Source: Metabacillus sp. FJAT-52054
GTDB lineage: Bacteria; Bacillota; Bacilli; Bacillales; Bacillaceae
Direction: 5' to 3'
DNA length: 64,000 bases
Assembly: GCF_037201815.1 (NCBI RefSeq)
Contig: NZ_CP147407.1
Coordinates: forward strand, 310,001-374,000
This document shows positions 14,270-22,582 of this stretch, piece after piece. Numbering within the stretch: the first letter of the stretch is position 1; each line of letters starts with the position of its first letter. Under the pieces are notes generated by a model, which was not told the DNA's origin, made no database searches, and saw only the letters and a list, made by a program, of their open reading frames with translations. The translations under genes and the position numbers were made by a program.

Positions 14270-14551
14270 ATGCTCCAATTAAAGGTGAAAACGAAAGATG
14301 TACGATTCACAATCCCTCTCCCATATGCCATTCTTCATATCGGAATTGCGATTCTGTCCTCAAAATTTTTCCGCCCAAATGTAAACAGATGGACAAAGGA
14401 TTACTTGGCGGAAAAGAATTGGAGCTATATGATTCCGCCCATCGACAAAAAATTGCTAAAACCATTTGTCAGCGAACTGAAAAATTATAAAGGCTTGCTC
14501 CTGGTTGATGTCAAAGCGAAGGACGGTACTGAAGTCAGGGTAAGGCTTTAG
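14270..14551 (+). CDS. Third protein of the DUF2089 operon
   Basis: This 93-residue protein starts with a strand-rich stretch LQLKVKTKDVRFTIPLPYAI and ends VDVKAKDGTEVRVRL, echoing the C-terminal unit of the preceding protein. A mildly hydrophobic segment (residues 17-33) could be a membrane-associated helix. It follows the preceding stop by four bases and is closed by a terminator. I do not recognise a named family beyond this similarity. Confidence 0.65.
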   Translation: MLQLKVKTKDVRFTIPLPYAILHIGIAILSSKFFRPNVNRWTKDYLAEKNWSYMIPPIDKKLLKPFVSELKNYKGLLLVDVKAKDGTEVRVRL

Positions 14552-14562
14552 CTGGCCCAAAC

Positions 14563-14594
14563 AAAACGCGGATTTTTATGGAGTTCGCGTTTTT
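14563..14594 (+). terminator. Terminator of the DUF2089 operon
   Basis: The stem AAAACGCG / CGCGTTTT has a 15-base loop and a T-tail, 12 bp after the last stop codon. Confidence 0.6.
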
Positions 14595-14664
14595 ATGGTG
14601 AAAAAAATTGGTCTGGAACCGATATTTTTAATAAGTCTAAATACTAAGCCAGGAGCATTCCCGC

Positions 14665-16041
14665 ATGAAAAAAATAATTCTAACGGTCTTTCTGATCATT
14701 TCTTCATTCTTTTTGGTCAACTGCTCAAAAGCTGTAATTGAAACTAAATTGTACGTAGCCCCCACTGGAAGCGATCAAAGCCCGGGAACAATCCGGCAGC
14801 CGCTCAAGACCATCCAAAAAGCAGTGGATCAATCCAAACCAGGCACAACCATCTATGTACGTAAAGGCACTTACAAGGAACAGGTTATGATCAAAAAATC
14901 AGGGCTAAGCAGCGCTCCTATCATCATTCAGGCTTATCCAAAGGAAAAGGCCATCCTTGACGGAACCGGCGTAAAAATTTCCTGGGATAATCAAGGATTG
15001 GTATCCATCCACAATAAAAGCTACATCACAATCGATGGGCTGGAAATCAGAAATTACAAAACCAAACAAGAGGATTCCCTGCCCATCGGAATCTCGGTGA
15101 GCGGGAGCGGAAAAGGCATTCAGCTTCTGCGGAATCATATTCACCATATTGAAACGCAGCACCCGGACGGGAATGCACATGGAATTGCGGTTTACGGAAC
15201 AAAGGCACCGCAGGCAATTGAAAATGTGCTTATCTCAAGTAACACCCTCGAGGACATGAAGCTTGGCTGGAGTGAGGCGCTGGCGGTCAACGGCAATGTA
15301 ACGAATTTTCGAATTCAGGACAATGTGATCAGAAGAACGAATAACATTGGCATCGATGCAATTGGATTTGAGGGCACGTCCCCGGATGATGCCTTTGATC
15401 AGGCAAGAAATGGACTCATCCGTCATAATACCGTGTATCAAGTATCGAGCTATTGGAACCCCGCCTACGGAAATGAGTATACGGCCGGCGGAATCTATGT
15501 GGATGGCGGGAAGAATATTACAATCGAACATAATCAAGTTTACAAGAATGATATCGGCATTGAGGCAGCAAGCGAGCACAAAGGCAAATCCACAAGCTAT
15601 ATCACCATCAGAAAAAATACCATTTATGAAAATAAAAGCGCGGGAATTTCAATAGGCGGCTACGACGAGGAGCGCGGGAATACCATTAACTCCACCATTA
15701 CTGAAAATATCCTGTATAAAAATGATACAGAGTTACAGGATAGCGGGCAAATCTATCTCCAATATAACACCAGGCAAAATCGTATCGAGAACAATACACT
15801 GGTCGCCGGTGGCTCGAAGCTTTTAATCAGCAATCCTTTTAAACAAAATAAAGGGAACCGGATTGACCATAACCTCTATTACCTGGAGCAGGGTGAAAAT
15901 GAGACACGCTGGATATGGAGGGGAAAAGAGCTGACCGGCTTCAGTGAATATAAAAAGAAGAGCCGGCAGGATGGGAAGAGTGTTTTTAAGAAACCGGGGT
16001 TTGTGAATGAAGGCAAGCGGGATTTAAGGTTTTCAGAGTAA
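14665..16041 (+). CDS. Secreted right-handed beta-helix lipoprotein
   Basis: This 458-residue protein has a lipoprotein signal (positively charged MKK, hydrophobic core, lipobox LVNC with the cysteine at residue 20). The mature part opens with the DUF1565-type motif YVAPTGSDQSPGTIRQPLKT, then IQKAVDQSKPGTTIYVRKGT, and continues as parallel beta-helix coils (repeated ITIRKNTIYENKSAGISI, GLEIRNYK, NRIENNTL), as in pectate-lyase-like and polysaccharide-binding proteins. It should sit on the outer face of the membrane and act on or bind a polysaccharide. I cannot assign catalytic residues. The unit is monocistronic, ending in a terminator. Confidence 0.8.
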   Translation: MKKIILTVFLIISSFFLVNCSKAVIETKLYVAPTGSDQSPGTIRQPLKTIQKAVDQSKPGTTIYVRKGTYKEQVMIKKSGLSSAPIIIQAYPKEKAILDGTGVKISWDNQGLVSIHNKSYITIDGLEIRNYKTKQEDSLPIGISVSGSGKGIQLLRNHIHHIETQHPDGNAHGIAVYGTKAPQAIENVLISSNTLEDMKLGWSEALAVNGNVTNFRIQDNVIRRTNNIGIDAIGFEGTSPDDAFDQARNGLIRHNTVYQVSSYWNPAYGNEYTAGGIYVDGGKNITIEHNQVYKNDIGIEAASEHKGKSTSYITIRKNTIYENKSAGISIGGYDEERGNTINSTITENILYKNDTELQDSGQIYLQYNTRQNRIENNTLVAGGSKLLISNPFKQNKGNRIDHNLYYLEQGENETRWIWRGKELTGFSEYKKKSRQDGKSVFKKPGFVNEGKRDLRFSE

Positions 16042-16079
16042 AATTAGAGGTGGTATGAAAAGTAACATTATCATAAATA

Positions 16080-16110
16080 GGGAGACCCATTCTAAGCGTC
16101 TCCCTGTTTT
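16080..16110 (+). terminator. Terminator
   Basis: The perfect stem GGGAGAC / GTCTCCC has an 11-base loop followed by tgtttt. It ends the beta-helix gene transcript. Confidence 0.7.
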
Positions 16111-16130
16111 AAGTTTAAATCCTGAGTCAG

Positions 16131-16254
16131 GATGATTGAAGCGGAAGGGAGAACTCCTGCGGGAGCAGCGGGACAGGTGAGACCCCGCAGCCGCGAAGCG
16201 AGGAGGAGGACACCGCCCGCCCCTGGATGAGGGAGCCCTGCAGCGGAAATCAGC
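16131..16254. repeat. Dispersed structured repeat, copy 1
   Basis: A GC-rich unit of about 124 bp contains CTCCTGCGGGAGCAGCGGGA, then CAGGTGAGACCCCGCAG, GCGAAGCGAGGAGGA and CAGCGGAAATCA. A second copy lies at 20703-20832. I know closely similar repeats from intergenic regions of many Bacillaceae. Internal complementarity (CTCCTGCGGGAG; CGGGG/CCCCG) suggests a folded DNA or RNA. No open frame is conserved between the copies. Confidence 0.7.
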
Positions 16255-16319
16255 CTAAACAAATCTAAGTTAAATAACAAGTGGGACATCACAGAATATT
16301 TTCTGAACAACCACTTTTA

Positions 16320-16736
16320 TTAAAGGGTAACAGGAATCTCTATTTTCCCATTCTTATGAATCTCCTCTGTCCCAGCCTCCAATGCCGTCTTGTAATAAAA
16401 GCATTTATGCTCAATGACCTCCATTGTTTTCTTCAATTCTTCCATTTGTGCTTCAACCGTCGCTTTTCGTTCTATAAACATATCATACCGCTGCTGCAGT
16501 GTGGAATCCCCATCAGAACACCAATCAATGAAACTTTTAATCTCTTTTATAGGCATCCCGGTGGATTTCAGGCATTCAATAACTTTTAACGCGCTTATAT
16601 CAGACTCTTTAAACAATCGCGTTCCGCTTGCTGTCCGTTCTACAAAAGGGAGGAGTCCTTCCTTGTCGTAGTATCGCAGCGTATAGACGGTTAGATTCAA
16701 TTCTTTTGCCGCTTCACTGATCGAATAGGTTTTCAT
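16320..16736 (-). CDS. MerR-family regulator, AdhR-like
   Basis: This 138-residue protein begins MKTYSISEAAKELNLTVYTL, then RYYDKEGLLPFV, the MerR winged helix, with a second wing through LKVIECLKSTGMPIKEIK and a coiled-coil helix at about 85-125. One Cys lies in FIDWCSDGD, close to the position of the aldehyde-sensing cysteine of AdhR-type regulators. I chose ATG 16736 because AAGGGAG precedes it; a longer frame adds 21 residues. It is divergent from a zinc alcohol dehydrogenase, and both genes have GAGTTAACTC-type operators, so it probably induces the dehydrogenase in response to aldehyde stress. Confidence 0.82.
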   Translation of the reverse strand: MKTYSISEAAKELNLTVYTLRYYDKEGLLPFVERTASGTRLFKESDISALKVIECLKSTGMPIKEIKSFIDWCSDGDSTLQQRYDMFIERKATVEAQMEELKKTMEVIEHKCFYYKTALEAGTEEIHKNGKIEIPVTL

Positions 16737-16764
16737 TCGTAATCTCCCTTTCCGGTTTATATAT

Positions 16765-16791
16765 AGACCTTGAGTTAACTCTATGTTTGAA
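16765..16791 (-). promoter_or_regulatory. AdhR-like operator at the regulator gene
   Basis: The perfect palindrome GAGTTAACTC (16772-16781) sits between TTCAAA-like -35 and TATATA -10 elements (spacer about 20 bp) on the minus strand. It matches the operator in the divergent adh promoter. Confidence 0.6.
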
Positions 16792-16846
16792 GTTATCACG
16801 AGAGTGAATGTGTGTCAAAACCAGCAGATTGAAAAAAGCTTATCTC

Positions 16847-16877
16847 TTGACCTAGAGTTAACTATAAGAGGTAACAT
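16847..16877 (+). promoter_or_regulatory. MerR-type promoter of the alcohol dehydrogenase gene
   Basis: TTGACC (16847-16852) and TAACAT (16872-16877) are separated by 19 bp that contain TAGAGTTAACTATAAG. The long spacer with the GAGTTAACT core matches MerR/AdhR-activated promoters. Confidence 0.65.
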
Positions 16878-16974
16878 GGTTTCGTAAGAGAAAAACAGGT
16901 AGACAGATGAAAAAATGTTACCCTGTACAATGTTTCTCTTAAAAATGAATCTACTACTTACTGGAGGTTTTTCT

Positions 16975-18015
16975 ATGATTACTGCTAAAGCAAGAGCTGT
17001 TGACGGTCCGGACAAACCCTTTAAAGAAGCTGAAATTACACGGCGCGATCTAGATTCGAAAGATGTTCTGATTGAAATTAAATTTGCGGGAATCTGCCAT
17101 TCTGACATTCACACGGCTCACGGTGAATGGGGCGAGGTAAACTATCCGCTCGTACCCGGACATGAGATCGCAGGTATCGTCACGGATGTTGGACCCGAGG
17201 TAACTAAATATAAGGTCGGTGACCGGGTAGGAGTCGGATGTATGGTTGACTCCTGTGGTGAATGTGAGAACTGCCAAAAGGGTGAAGAGCAATACTGCCT
17301 AAAAGGAAATATTCCGACTTACGCGGGTGTTGATAAATACGGTGAGCCGACTCAAGGCGGCTATTCTACGCATATCGTGGTTGTAGAGGACTTTGTCTTA
17401 AGCATTCCGGATAATATTGAGCTGGATGCAGCAGCACCGCTTCTTTGTGCAGGAATTACGACATTTTCTCCGCTTCATCATTGGAAAGCAGGTCCTGGCA
17501 AAAAAGTAGCGGTTGTTGGTCTCGGCGGTCTTGGCCATATGGCTGTTAAGATTGCACACGCTATGGGCGCAGAAGTGACGGTTCTTTCTCAATCATTGAA
17601 GAAAAAAGAAGACGGACTGCGTTTCGGTGCCGATGATTACCATGCTACAAGTGATCCGGAGACGTTTGAAAAGCTTGCAGGGAAGTTTGACCTGATCATT
17701 AACACGGTAAGCGCCAAGCTTAACCTGGATGCCTATCTTTCCCTTCTAACTCTAGACGGCAGTTTAGTAAACGTCGGTGCTCCTGCAGAACCGCTTTCCT
17801 TAAACGTGTTCTCTTTGATTGCCCACCGCCGTTCATTTGCCGGTTCATTGATCGGAGGCATTCGTGAAACTCAGGAGATGCTGAATTTCTGTGCAGAGCA
17901 TAACATTGCTCCAGAAATCGAGGTTATCTCAGCTGATCAAATTAACGAAGCATATGAACGTGTATTGGCTTCAGATGTGAAATACCGTTTTGTCATCGAC
18001 ATCAGCACAATGTGA
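16975..18015 (+). CDS. adhA: Zinc-dependent alcohol dehydrogenase
   Basis: This 346-residue medium-chain dehydrogenase has the catalytic zinc ligands in GICHSDIH (Cys) and PGHEIAG (His-Glu), the structural zinc cluster [20 protein letters not shown], and the NAD(P)-binding motif [12 protein letters not shown]. The layout fits the cinnamyl-alcohol-dehydrogenase/AdhA group that reduces aldehydes with NADPH in the cytosol. I chose ATG 16975 because CTGGAGG lies just upstream; the upstream 20 codons are not conserved-looking. Control by the divergent MerR regulator is likely. The symbol is by analogy with B. subtilis adhA/adhR and not proven. Confidence 0.85.
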   Translation: MITAKARAVDGPDKPFKEAEITRRDLDSKDVLIEIKFAGICHSDIHTAHGEWGEVNYPLVPGHEIAGIVTDVGPEVTKYKVGDRVGVGCMVDSCGECENCQKGEEQYCLKGNIPTYAGVDKYGEPTQGGYSTHIVVVEDFVLSIPDNIELDAAAPLLCAGITTFSPLHHWKAGPGKKVAVVGLGGLGHMAVKIAHAMGAEVTVLSQSLKKKEDGLRFGADDYHATSDPETFEKLAGKFDLIINTVSAKLNLDAYLSLLTLDGSLVNVGAPAEPLSLNVFSLIAHRRSFAGSLIGGIRETQEMLNFCAEHNIAPEIEVISADQINEAYERVLASDVKYRFVIDISTM

Positions 18016-18045
18016 ACTGGTTAAAAAGCGATAAAATGTAAGGAT

Positions 18046-18086
18046 AAGGGTGTCCAAAAAGTCTACCTTTTTGGGCATCCTTTTTA
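18046..18086 (+). terminator. Terminator of the alcohol dehydrogenase gene
   Basis: The long stem GGGTGTCCAAAAAG / CTTTTTGGGCATCC has a five-base loop and a T-tail. Confidence 0.75.
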
Positions 18087-18219
18087 TTTTGAAAAAAAAG
18101 AGGATACTGCAGCTATCAATTTCTGCTTAATTGTGAGGAAAGTTGACAAATTCATTGTGGGAATATTCCGGCTAATATATAATTAATAGAGGGAATTTTC
18201 AGAAAAAAGGAGTGGTAGT

Positions 18220-19671
18220 TTGGCGGAGTTTGTAACAGCTTTAAACGGTATCTTATGGAGCACCCCGGTTATTTACATACTGCTTGGCGTAGGACTTTTA
18301 TTTTCTATATTAACCCGGTTTTTGCAGGTTCGTCACATTAAGGACATGATTATGCTGATGTTCCAGGGAAAAAGCTCGGACGCTGGGGTTTCGTCCTTCC
18401 AGGCGCTGTCCATTGCGCTATCCGGACGTGTGGGGACAGGAAACATTGCCGGTGTGGCTACAGCAATCGCTTTTGGCGGTCCGGGTGCTGTTTTCTGGAT
18501 GTGGGCGATTGCCTTTATCGGGGCTTCCAGTGCATTTATTGAATCTACTCTGGCGCAGATCTACAAAGTAAAGCAGGACGGTCAATATCGGGGCGGCCCG
18601 GCTTATTACATTGAAAAAGGTATAGGCTGGAAATGGTTTGCCGTACTATTTGCTGTTGCAGCCATCATTGCCATGGCTGTTTTGATGCCGGGAGTGCAGG
18701 CCAATTCGATTGCCCTGGGGATGAAGAATGCTTTCGGAATATCTCCGGCCATCACTGGGATAGCGGTTGTTGTTTTATTAGGCTTTATCATCTTTGGGGG
18801 GACAAAAAGAATCGCAAATGCAGCTCAGCTGATTGTTCCTTTTATGGCACTTGGATACATAATCTTATCCGTTATTATCGTGATCATGAACATTACCGAA
18901 TTGCCGAATGTGATTGGGTTAATTTTCAGAAGTGCCTTTGGCGCAGATTCAGCCTTCGGCGGTCTGATTGGGATGGCCGTTGCATGGGGAGTAAAACGGG
19001 GAATTTACTCGAATGAGGCAGGCCAGGGGACGGGAGCCCATCCCGCCGCAGCGGCTGAGGTGTCCCATCCGGCAAAGCAAGGTTTGGTACAGGCCTTTTC
19101 GGTTTACATTGATACGCTGTTCGTATGCTCTGCCACAGCCTTCATGATTTTGTTTACAGGTATGTATAACACACAGGCGGAAAACGGCTCTTTCATAGTG
19201 AACAATCTCAAAGGTATTGAAGCGGGCCCAGGATATACTCAGGCTGCCATTGACAGTGTCATCCCCGGATTTGGTGCGGGCTTTGTCGCTATTGCTCTTT
19301 TCTTTTTTGCCTTTACGACAATCATGGCCTACTACTATATCGCGGAGACAAATCTTACGTATTTATTCCAAAAGAATAGCAAGTGGACTACACTTGTATT
19401 AAAGCTTGTCATTATGGCGGCTTCTTTCTATGGAGCAGTCAAAACAGCCAAAGTCGCGTGGGCGCTCGGGGATGCAGGACTGGGCATTATGGTATGGCTG
19501 AATGTCATTGCCATTTTGATACTGGCCAAACCGGCACTTCTTACACTGAAGGATTATGAAAGACAGAAGAAGCAGGGATTGGATCCTGTTTTTGATCCTA
19601 AGGCATTAGGAATTAAAAATGCAAGCTACTGGGAAACGGAGCGGAAGCTGAAAAAAGAGAATATCTCCTAA
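18220..19671 (+). CDS. Alanine/glycine:cation symporter (AgcS family)
   Basis: This 483-residue multi-pass membrane protein has about 10-11 hydrophobic helices. Family signatures are visible: SIALSGRVGTGNIAGVATAI, GGPGAVFWMW, GGPAYYIEKG, and GIYSNEAGQGTGAHPAAAAE. It should import alanine or glycine with Na+ or H+. The start is TTG with AAAAAGGAGTGG upstream. It is monocistronic with a terminator 40 bp downstream. The substrate within the family (Ala, Gly, Gln) cannot be told from sequence. Confidence 0.9.
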   Translation: MAEFVTALNGILWSTPVIYILLGVGLLFSILTRFLQVRHIKDMIMLMFQGKSSDAGVSSFQALSIALSGRVGTGNIAGVATAIAFGGPGAVFWMWAIAFIGASSAFIESTLAQIYKVKQDGQYRGGPAYYIEKGIGWKWFAVLFAVAAIIAMAVLMPGVQANSIALGMKNAFGISPAITGIAVVVLLGFIIFGGTKRIANAAQLIVPFMALGYIILSVIIVIMNITELPNVIGLIFRSAFGADSAFGGLIGMAVAWGVKRGIYSNEAGQGTGAHPAAAAEVSHPAKQGLVQAFSVYIDTLFVCSATAFMILFTGMYNTQAENGSFIVNNLKGIEAGPGYTQAAIDSVIPGFGAGFVAIALFFFAFTTIMAYYYIAETNLTYLFQKNSKWTTLVLKLVIMAASFYGAVKTAKVAWALGDAGLGIMVWLNVIAILILAKPALLTLKDYERQKKQGLDPVFDPKALGIKNASYWETERKLKKENIS

Positions 19672-19708
19672 CGTTAGGCACGGTGAGTTCACATGACTCA
19701 CAAGAACG

Positions 19709-19739
19709 GGGCTTCTTATCCATTGAGAAGCCTTTTTTT
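19709..19739 (+). terminator. Terminator of the symporter gene
   Basis: The stem GGCTTCT / GAGAAGCC with a short loop is followed by seven Ts. Confidence 0.75.
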
Positions 19740-19849
19740 ATTTGGCTGTTCGGAATACTAGCAGAATATATAGGTTTTTTTCTGGAATCAGGCTTTTTGT
19801 ACAAGCACTTATGTGAAACTCTCATAGAAATAGAGAAAGAAGTTTGAGA

Positions 19850-20578
19850 ATGGAGGGTAACCCTATTAAATTTTCTATTATCATCCCTGCTCATAATGAA
19901 GAAAAGTATATTGGGGAGTGTCTGGATTCCATAATGGCGGCGGCTGCACCTTATCAGAATCAGGTTGAAATAATCGTTGTCTTAAACCGCTGCACGGATG
20001 GGACAGAGGAAATCGCACAAACCTACAACTGCATTACCTTAAAAAATGAGGATAAAAATCTGTCTAAAATCAGGAATGCAGGGGCCAGGATTGCCAGAGG
20101 AGAAATAGTGATTACGATTGATGCGGATACATGCATGAACAAGTACCTGCTGAGGACTGTCGACCAGCTGTTATCGACCGGCGTATTTATTGGAGGCGGT
20201 GTGACGGGCCATTTTGACCGGATGTCCCTCGGAATTATGGCATCGGTAACGACGCTTTCCATCCCTATTCTCTTAAAATATGGATGGATATCTGTGGGGA
20301 TCTTCTGGTGCTATAGAAGGGACTTTGAAGCAATCGGCGGTTTCAACGAGGAGATGCTGATGGCAGAGGATTGTGATTTTGCCAAGCGACTCTCAGCCTG
20401 GGGATCCAGAAATAATAAAATGTTTGGAACGATTCCGTTCGGGATGAAAACCTCCGCCAGAAAATTTGACAAATTCGGGGACTGGGTGCTAATCAAGAGG
20501 CCCGAACTCATTTCAGCCTACCTGAAGGAAAACGTCCAAAAGCATGCCGATGAATTGTACTATGATTATGAAGACTAG
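19850..20578 (+). CDS. Family 2 glycosyltransferase
   Basis: This roughly 242-residue GT-A glycosyltransferase has an N-terminus FSIIIPAHNEEKYIGECLDS with the nucleotide-sugar site, the metal-binding motif TIDADT (DxD), and the acceptor/catalytic region EEMLMAEDCDFAKRL (ED motif). A hydrophobic stretch about IMASVTTLSIPILLKYGW may contact the membrane. It probably transfers a sugar to a lipid or cell-surface acceptor; the substrate is unknown. The start is uncertain: TTG 19844 and ATG 19850 are in frame, with only a weak ribosome site. It stands alone between two terminators. Confidence 0.8.
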   Translation: MEGNPIKFSIIIPAHNEEKYIGECLDSIMAAAAPYQNQVEIIVVLNRCTDGTEEIAQTYNCITLKNEDKNLSKIRNAGARIARGEIVITIDADTCMNKYLLRTVDQLLSTGVFIGGGVTGHFDRMSLGIMASVTTLSIPILLKYGWISVGIFWCYRRDFEAIGGFNEEMLMAEDCDFAKRLSAWGSRNNKMFGTIPFGMKTSARKFDKFGDWVLIKRPELISAYLKENVQKHADELYYDYED

Positions 20579-20626
20579 CTGAGTTATGGAAGCAATGGCG
20601 GGCAAATAGCTTTTGCCAAATGCAAT

Positions 20627-20663
20627 AAAACCCGGAAACGAGTAAAGCATTTCCGGGTTTTTG
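20627..20663 (+). terminator. Terminator of the glycosyltransferase gene
   Basis: The perfect stem AAAACCCGGAAA / TTTCCGGGTTTT is followed by Ts. Confidence 0.75.
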
Positions 20664-20702
20664 TTTTCTTTATTAATATTGTTCTATACCTATACTTAGT
20701 AA

Positions 20703-20832
20703 GGCTGATTGTAGCGGAAGATACTTGACTCCTGCGGGAGCAGCGGGACAGGTGAGACCCCGCAGTCGCGAAGCGAGGAGGAGGCTTACCGCCCGCCCCG
20801 CGGAAAGCGAGCGCCTGCAGCGGAAATCAACA
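20703..20832. repeat. Dispersed structured repeat, copy 2
   Basis: This copy of the unit at 16131-16254 shares long identical blocks (CTCCTGCGGGAGCAGCGGGA, CAGGTGAGACCCCGCAG). It has a more canonical right half (CCGCCCGCCCCGCGGAAAGC) and starts GGCTGATTGTAGCGGAAG. It fills most of the 20579-20933 gap after the terminator. Confidence 0.7.
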
Positions 20833-20933
20833 GCCAAGTTTAACAGAGCTTAATCTTTAAATTACTTTACAAAAATAAGAACTTTTTATATCGTTAAAAT
20901 AACTAAAATAATTCAAGAAAGAGTTGAGTTTAA

Positions 20934-21119
20934 GTGGGGAATTCTAACAGTCGTTTTAAAATTATATTTTATTCTTTTATACTTCTTTTTTCTATTACTA
21001 TTATTGCAACCAATCTATATTTATATCCACGTCTAGACAATGGGTTGCTTTATATAATGTTAGGAACGGGGATTGGAATAGGGAGTATTATTAACCTATA
21101 CAGAACAGTAAAATCATAG
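20934..21119 (+). CDS. Small two-helix membrane protein
   Basis: The 61 residues contain two membrane helices (about 9-26 and 37-54) joined by a short loop LYPRLDNGL. The start is a GTG with a weak ribosome site (gagttgag). There is no family I can name. The hydrophobic pattern and the clean stop favour a real gene, but length and start leave doubt. Confidence 0.45.
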   Translation: MGNSNSRFKIIFYSFILLFSITIIATNLYLYPRLDNGLLYIMLGTGIGIGSIINLYRTVKS

Positions 21120-21747
21120 AAGAGATTTTTGAGAACATTTATGCTATGTAATTAGTATGTTTATCCGCTCAGCCCCGTATTAACTCCTTCAATATTAAGT
21201 TCCGTAGTTACTTCTATTAATAATTCTGTAATAACATTAATCCATATTATAAATTTGAATTAATCCATTGCATTTAAAGTAAAGGACGTACAGCTTCTTC
21301 AGTACGTCCTGTTTATTTATTATATGCGACTATCTTGATAAGGCTTTCACCGGCCGTGCGATAATAGGGATGAGATTGGAAATAGAAATGCTGTTCGAGG
21401 AAAGGATTAGGGGCAAGCAAATAATCACGTCTGAAGACAACTGGGGAATGATTAAGGGGAATTACGCTCAATGGAGCTCAACCTAATCGAATAGTTTCAA
21501 GAGGGGAAATGTGGGAAAGACTTGTGTGGAAAAGCGAACATTCCACACCTGAAAACATAAGCAAAAGGAAATACATAAAAAAGAAAGCAAATCCATTCTC
21601 TCGTCTTTTTACCTGCCGTCTCTTAGTAACATTCTCTCATCTTTATCCATATCCACCATTCTTTACAATTCCTTAACCATTCTGACAAAAATCGACTGTA
21701 TCATTAAGCTTGTATTTAAAAAATACTAACTTTGGAGGTATGGAAGA
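21120..21747. other. 628-bp intergenic region
   Basis: The left part is AT-rich with a terminator at 21283-21320 (AGGACGTAC / GTACGTCCT, T-rich tail). A short frame at 21370-21486 (38 residues, MRLEIEMLFEERIRGKQIIT...) has no good ribosome site and I do not list it as a gene. A hairpin GTGTGGAA / TTCCACAC lies at about 21534-21558 without a T-tail. The last 50 bp are the leader of the barnase gene, with a good GGAGG. Confidence 0.5.
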
Positions 21748-22188
21748 ATGAACAAGCTAATGAAGTTTGGTGCGATGGTTGCTCTTATTTTTGCATTGGC
21801 GTTTGGCGGTTTGAGCCCGGTTTCGAACGAAGCTCCTCAAGCGAAGGCAGCAGCAGTTGAATCTATTACGAGCTTTGATGGGATTATTGATTATCTTAAA
21901 GCGTACGGTGAGCTTCCTCCGAACTTTGTAACGAAGTCTGAAGCTTCATACTATGGATGGGTATCAAGCAAATGCAACCTGGCGGATGTTCTTCCTGGCT
22001 ATAGCATTGGAGGAGACGTGTTCTCCAACCGTGAAGGATTGCTTCCTGCTAAATCAGGACGCGTTTATTATGAAGCGGATGCGTACTACACTTCCGGATG
22101 CAGAAACGCTTCCAGAGTCGTTTTCTCAAATGATGGACTTTATTACACAACAAGCGATCACTATAAAACATTTACAAGAGTATACTAA
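21748..22188 (+). CDS. Secreted ribonuclease, barnase family
   Basis: This is a 146-residue precursor with a signal peptide (MNKLMKF, hydrophobic core, cleavage near AKA-AAV). The mature part aligns without gaps to barnase from its residue 1. The catalytic triad equivalents Glu73, Arg87 and His102 are present as E109, R123 and H138 (YYEADAYYTSG, SRVVFS, SDHYKTFTRVY). It should cleave RNA after guanosine outside the cell. Two cysteines, C76 and C118, fall at barnase positions 40 and 82, where barnase has Gly and Phe. They are the only cysteines in the mature protein, so a natural disulfide is likely. The inhibitor gene follows directly. Confidence 0.95.
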   Translation: MNKLMKFGAMVALIFALAFGGLSPVSNEAPQAKAAAVESITSFDGIIDYLKAYGELPPNFVTKSEASYYGWVSSKCNLADVLPGYSIGGDVFSNREGLLPAKSGRVYYEADAYYTSGCRNASRVVFSNDGLYYTTSDHYKTFTRVY

Positions 22189-22199
22189 GCTGAAAAAAG

Positions 22200-22228
22200 G
22201 GACTTGCTTCTTGAGAGCAAGTCCTATT
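22200..22228 (+). terminator. Hairpin between RNase and inhibitor genes
   Basis: The stem GGACTTGCT / AGCAAGTCC has a seven-base loop and is followed by tattta. It follows the barnase stop by 11 bp and lies 40 bp before the barstar start. It could be a partial terminator that sets the toxin/inhibitor ratio. Confidence 0.6.
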
Positions 22229-22267
22229 TAATGAAATGGAATACATACTTAGCCTGAGGTGAATTTC

Positions 22268-22543
22268 ATGACCGAACTTGTATTAAACGGCAAGGACCTG
22301 CTGACAGTGAAGGATGTTCACCAATATTTTAAAACCGAGCTTTCGTTTCCGGATTTTTACGGGGAAAACCTGGATGCCCTGTATGACTGCTTAGTGGATT
22401 ATGCTGTTCCTCCGATGATTATTAAATGGATTCATTTTGATGAAAGCCGGAAGAATCTTGGAAAACAGGCTAATAACCTTGCAGATGTACTGACGGATGC
22501 AGCGGAGGAAGTCAGAGGGCTGAAGGTTATCATTGATAAATAA
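22268..22543 (+). CDS. Barstar-family RNase inhibitor
   Basis: This 91-residue cytosolic protein aligns with barstar: VLNGKDLLTVKDVHQYFKTE, then LSFPDFYGENLDALYDCLVD, the loop-helix that plugs the barnase active site (barstar YYGENLDALWDCL, with Asp35/Asp39 equivalents). IKWIHFDESRK and GLKVIIDK follow. It neutralises any barnase that stays inside the cell. I chose ATG 22268 because GAGGTG lies six bases upstream; the frame could also start at 22259. It is encoded next to its RNase on the same strand. Confidence 0.92.
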   Translation: MTELVLNGKDLLTVKDVHQYFKTELSFPDFYGENLDALYDCLVDYAVPPMIIKWIHFDESRKNLGKQANNLADVLTDAAEEVRGLKVIIDK

Positions 22544-22551
22544 AGAAAAAT

Positions 22552-22582
22552 GACTTCCCATGCGTTCGGGAAGTCTTTTTTT
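22552..22582. terminator. Bidirectional terminator
   Basis: The perfect stem GACTTCCC / GGGAAGTC has A-run left and T-run right, between barstar and the convergent gene whose stop codon lies at 22581. Confidence 0.75.

Noticed and set aside
21370..21486. A 38-residue frame beginning MRLEIEMLFEERIRGK
   Set aside because: No convincing ribosome site or homologue; noted in the intergenic entry only.
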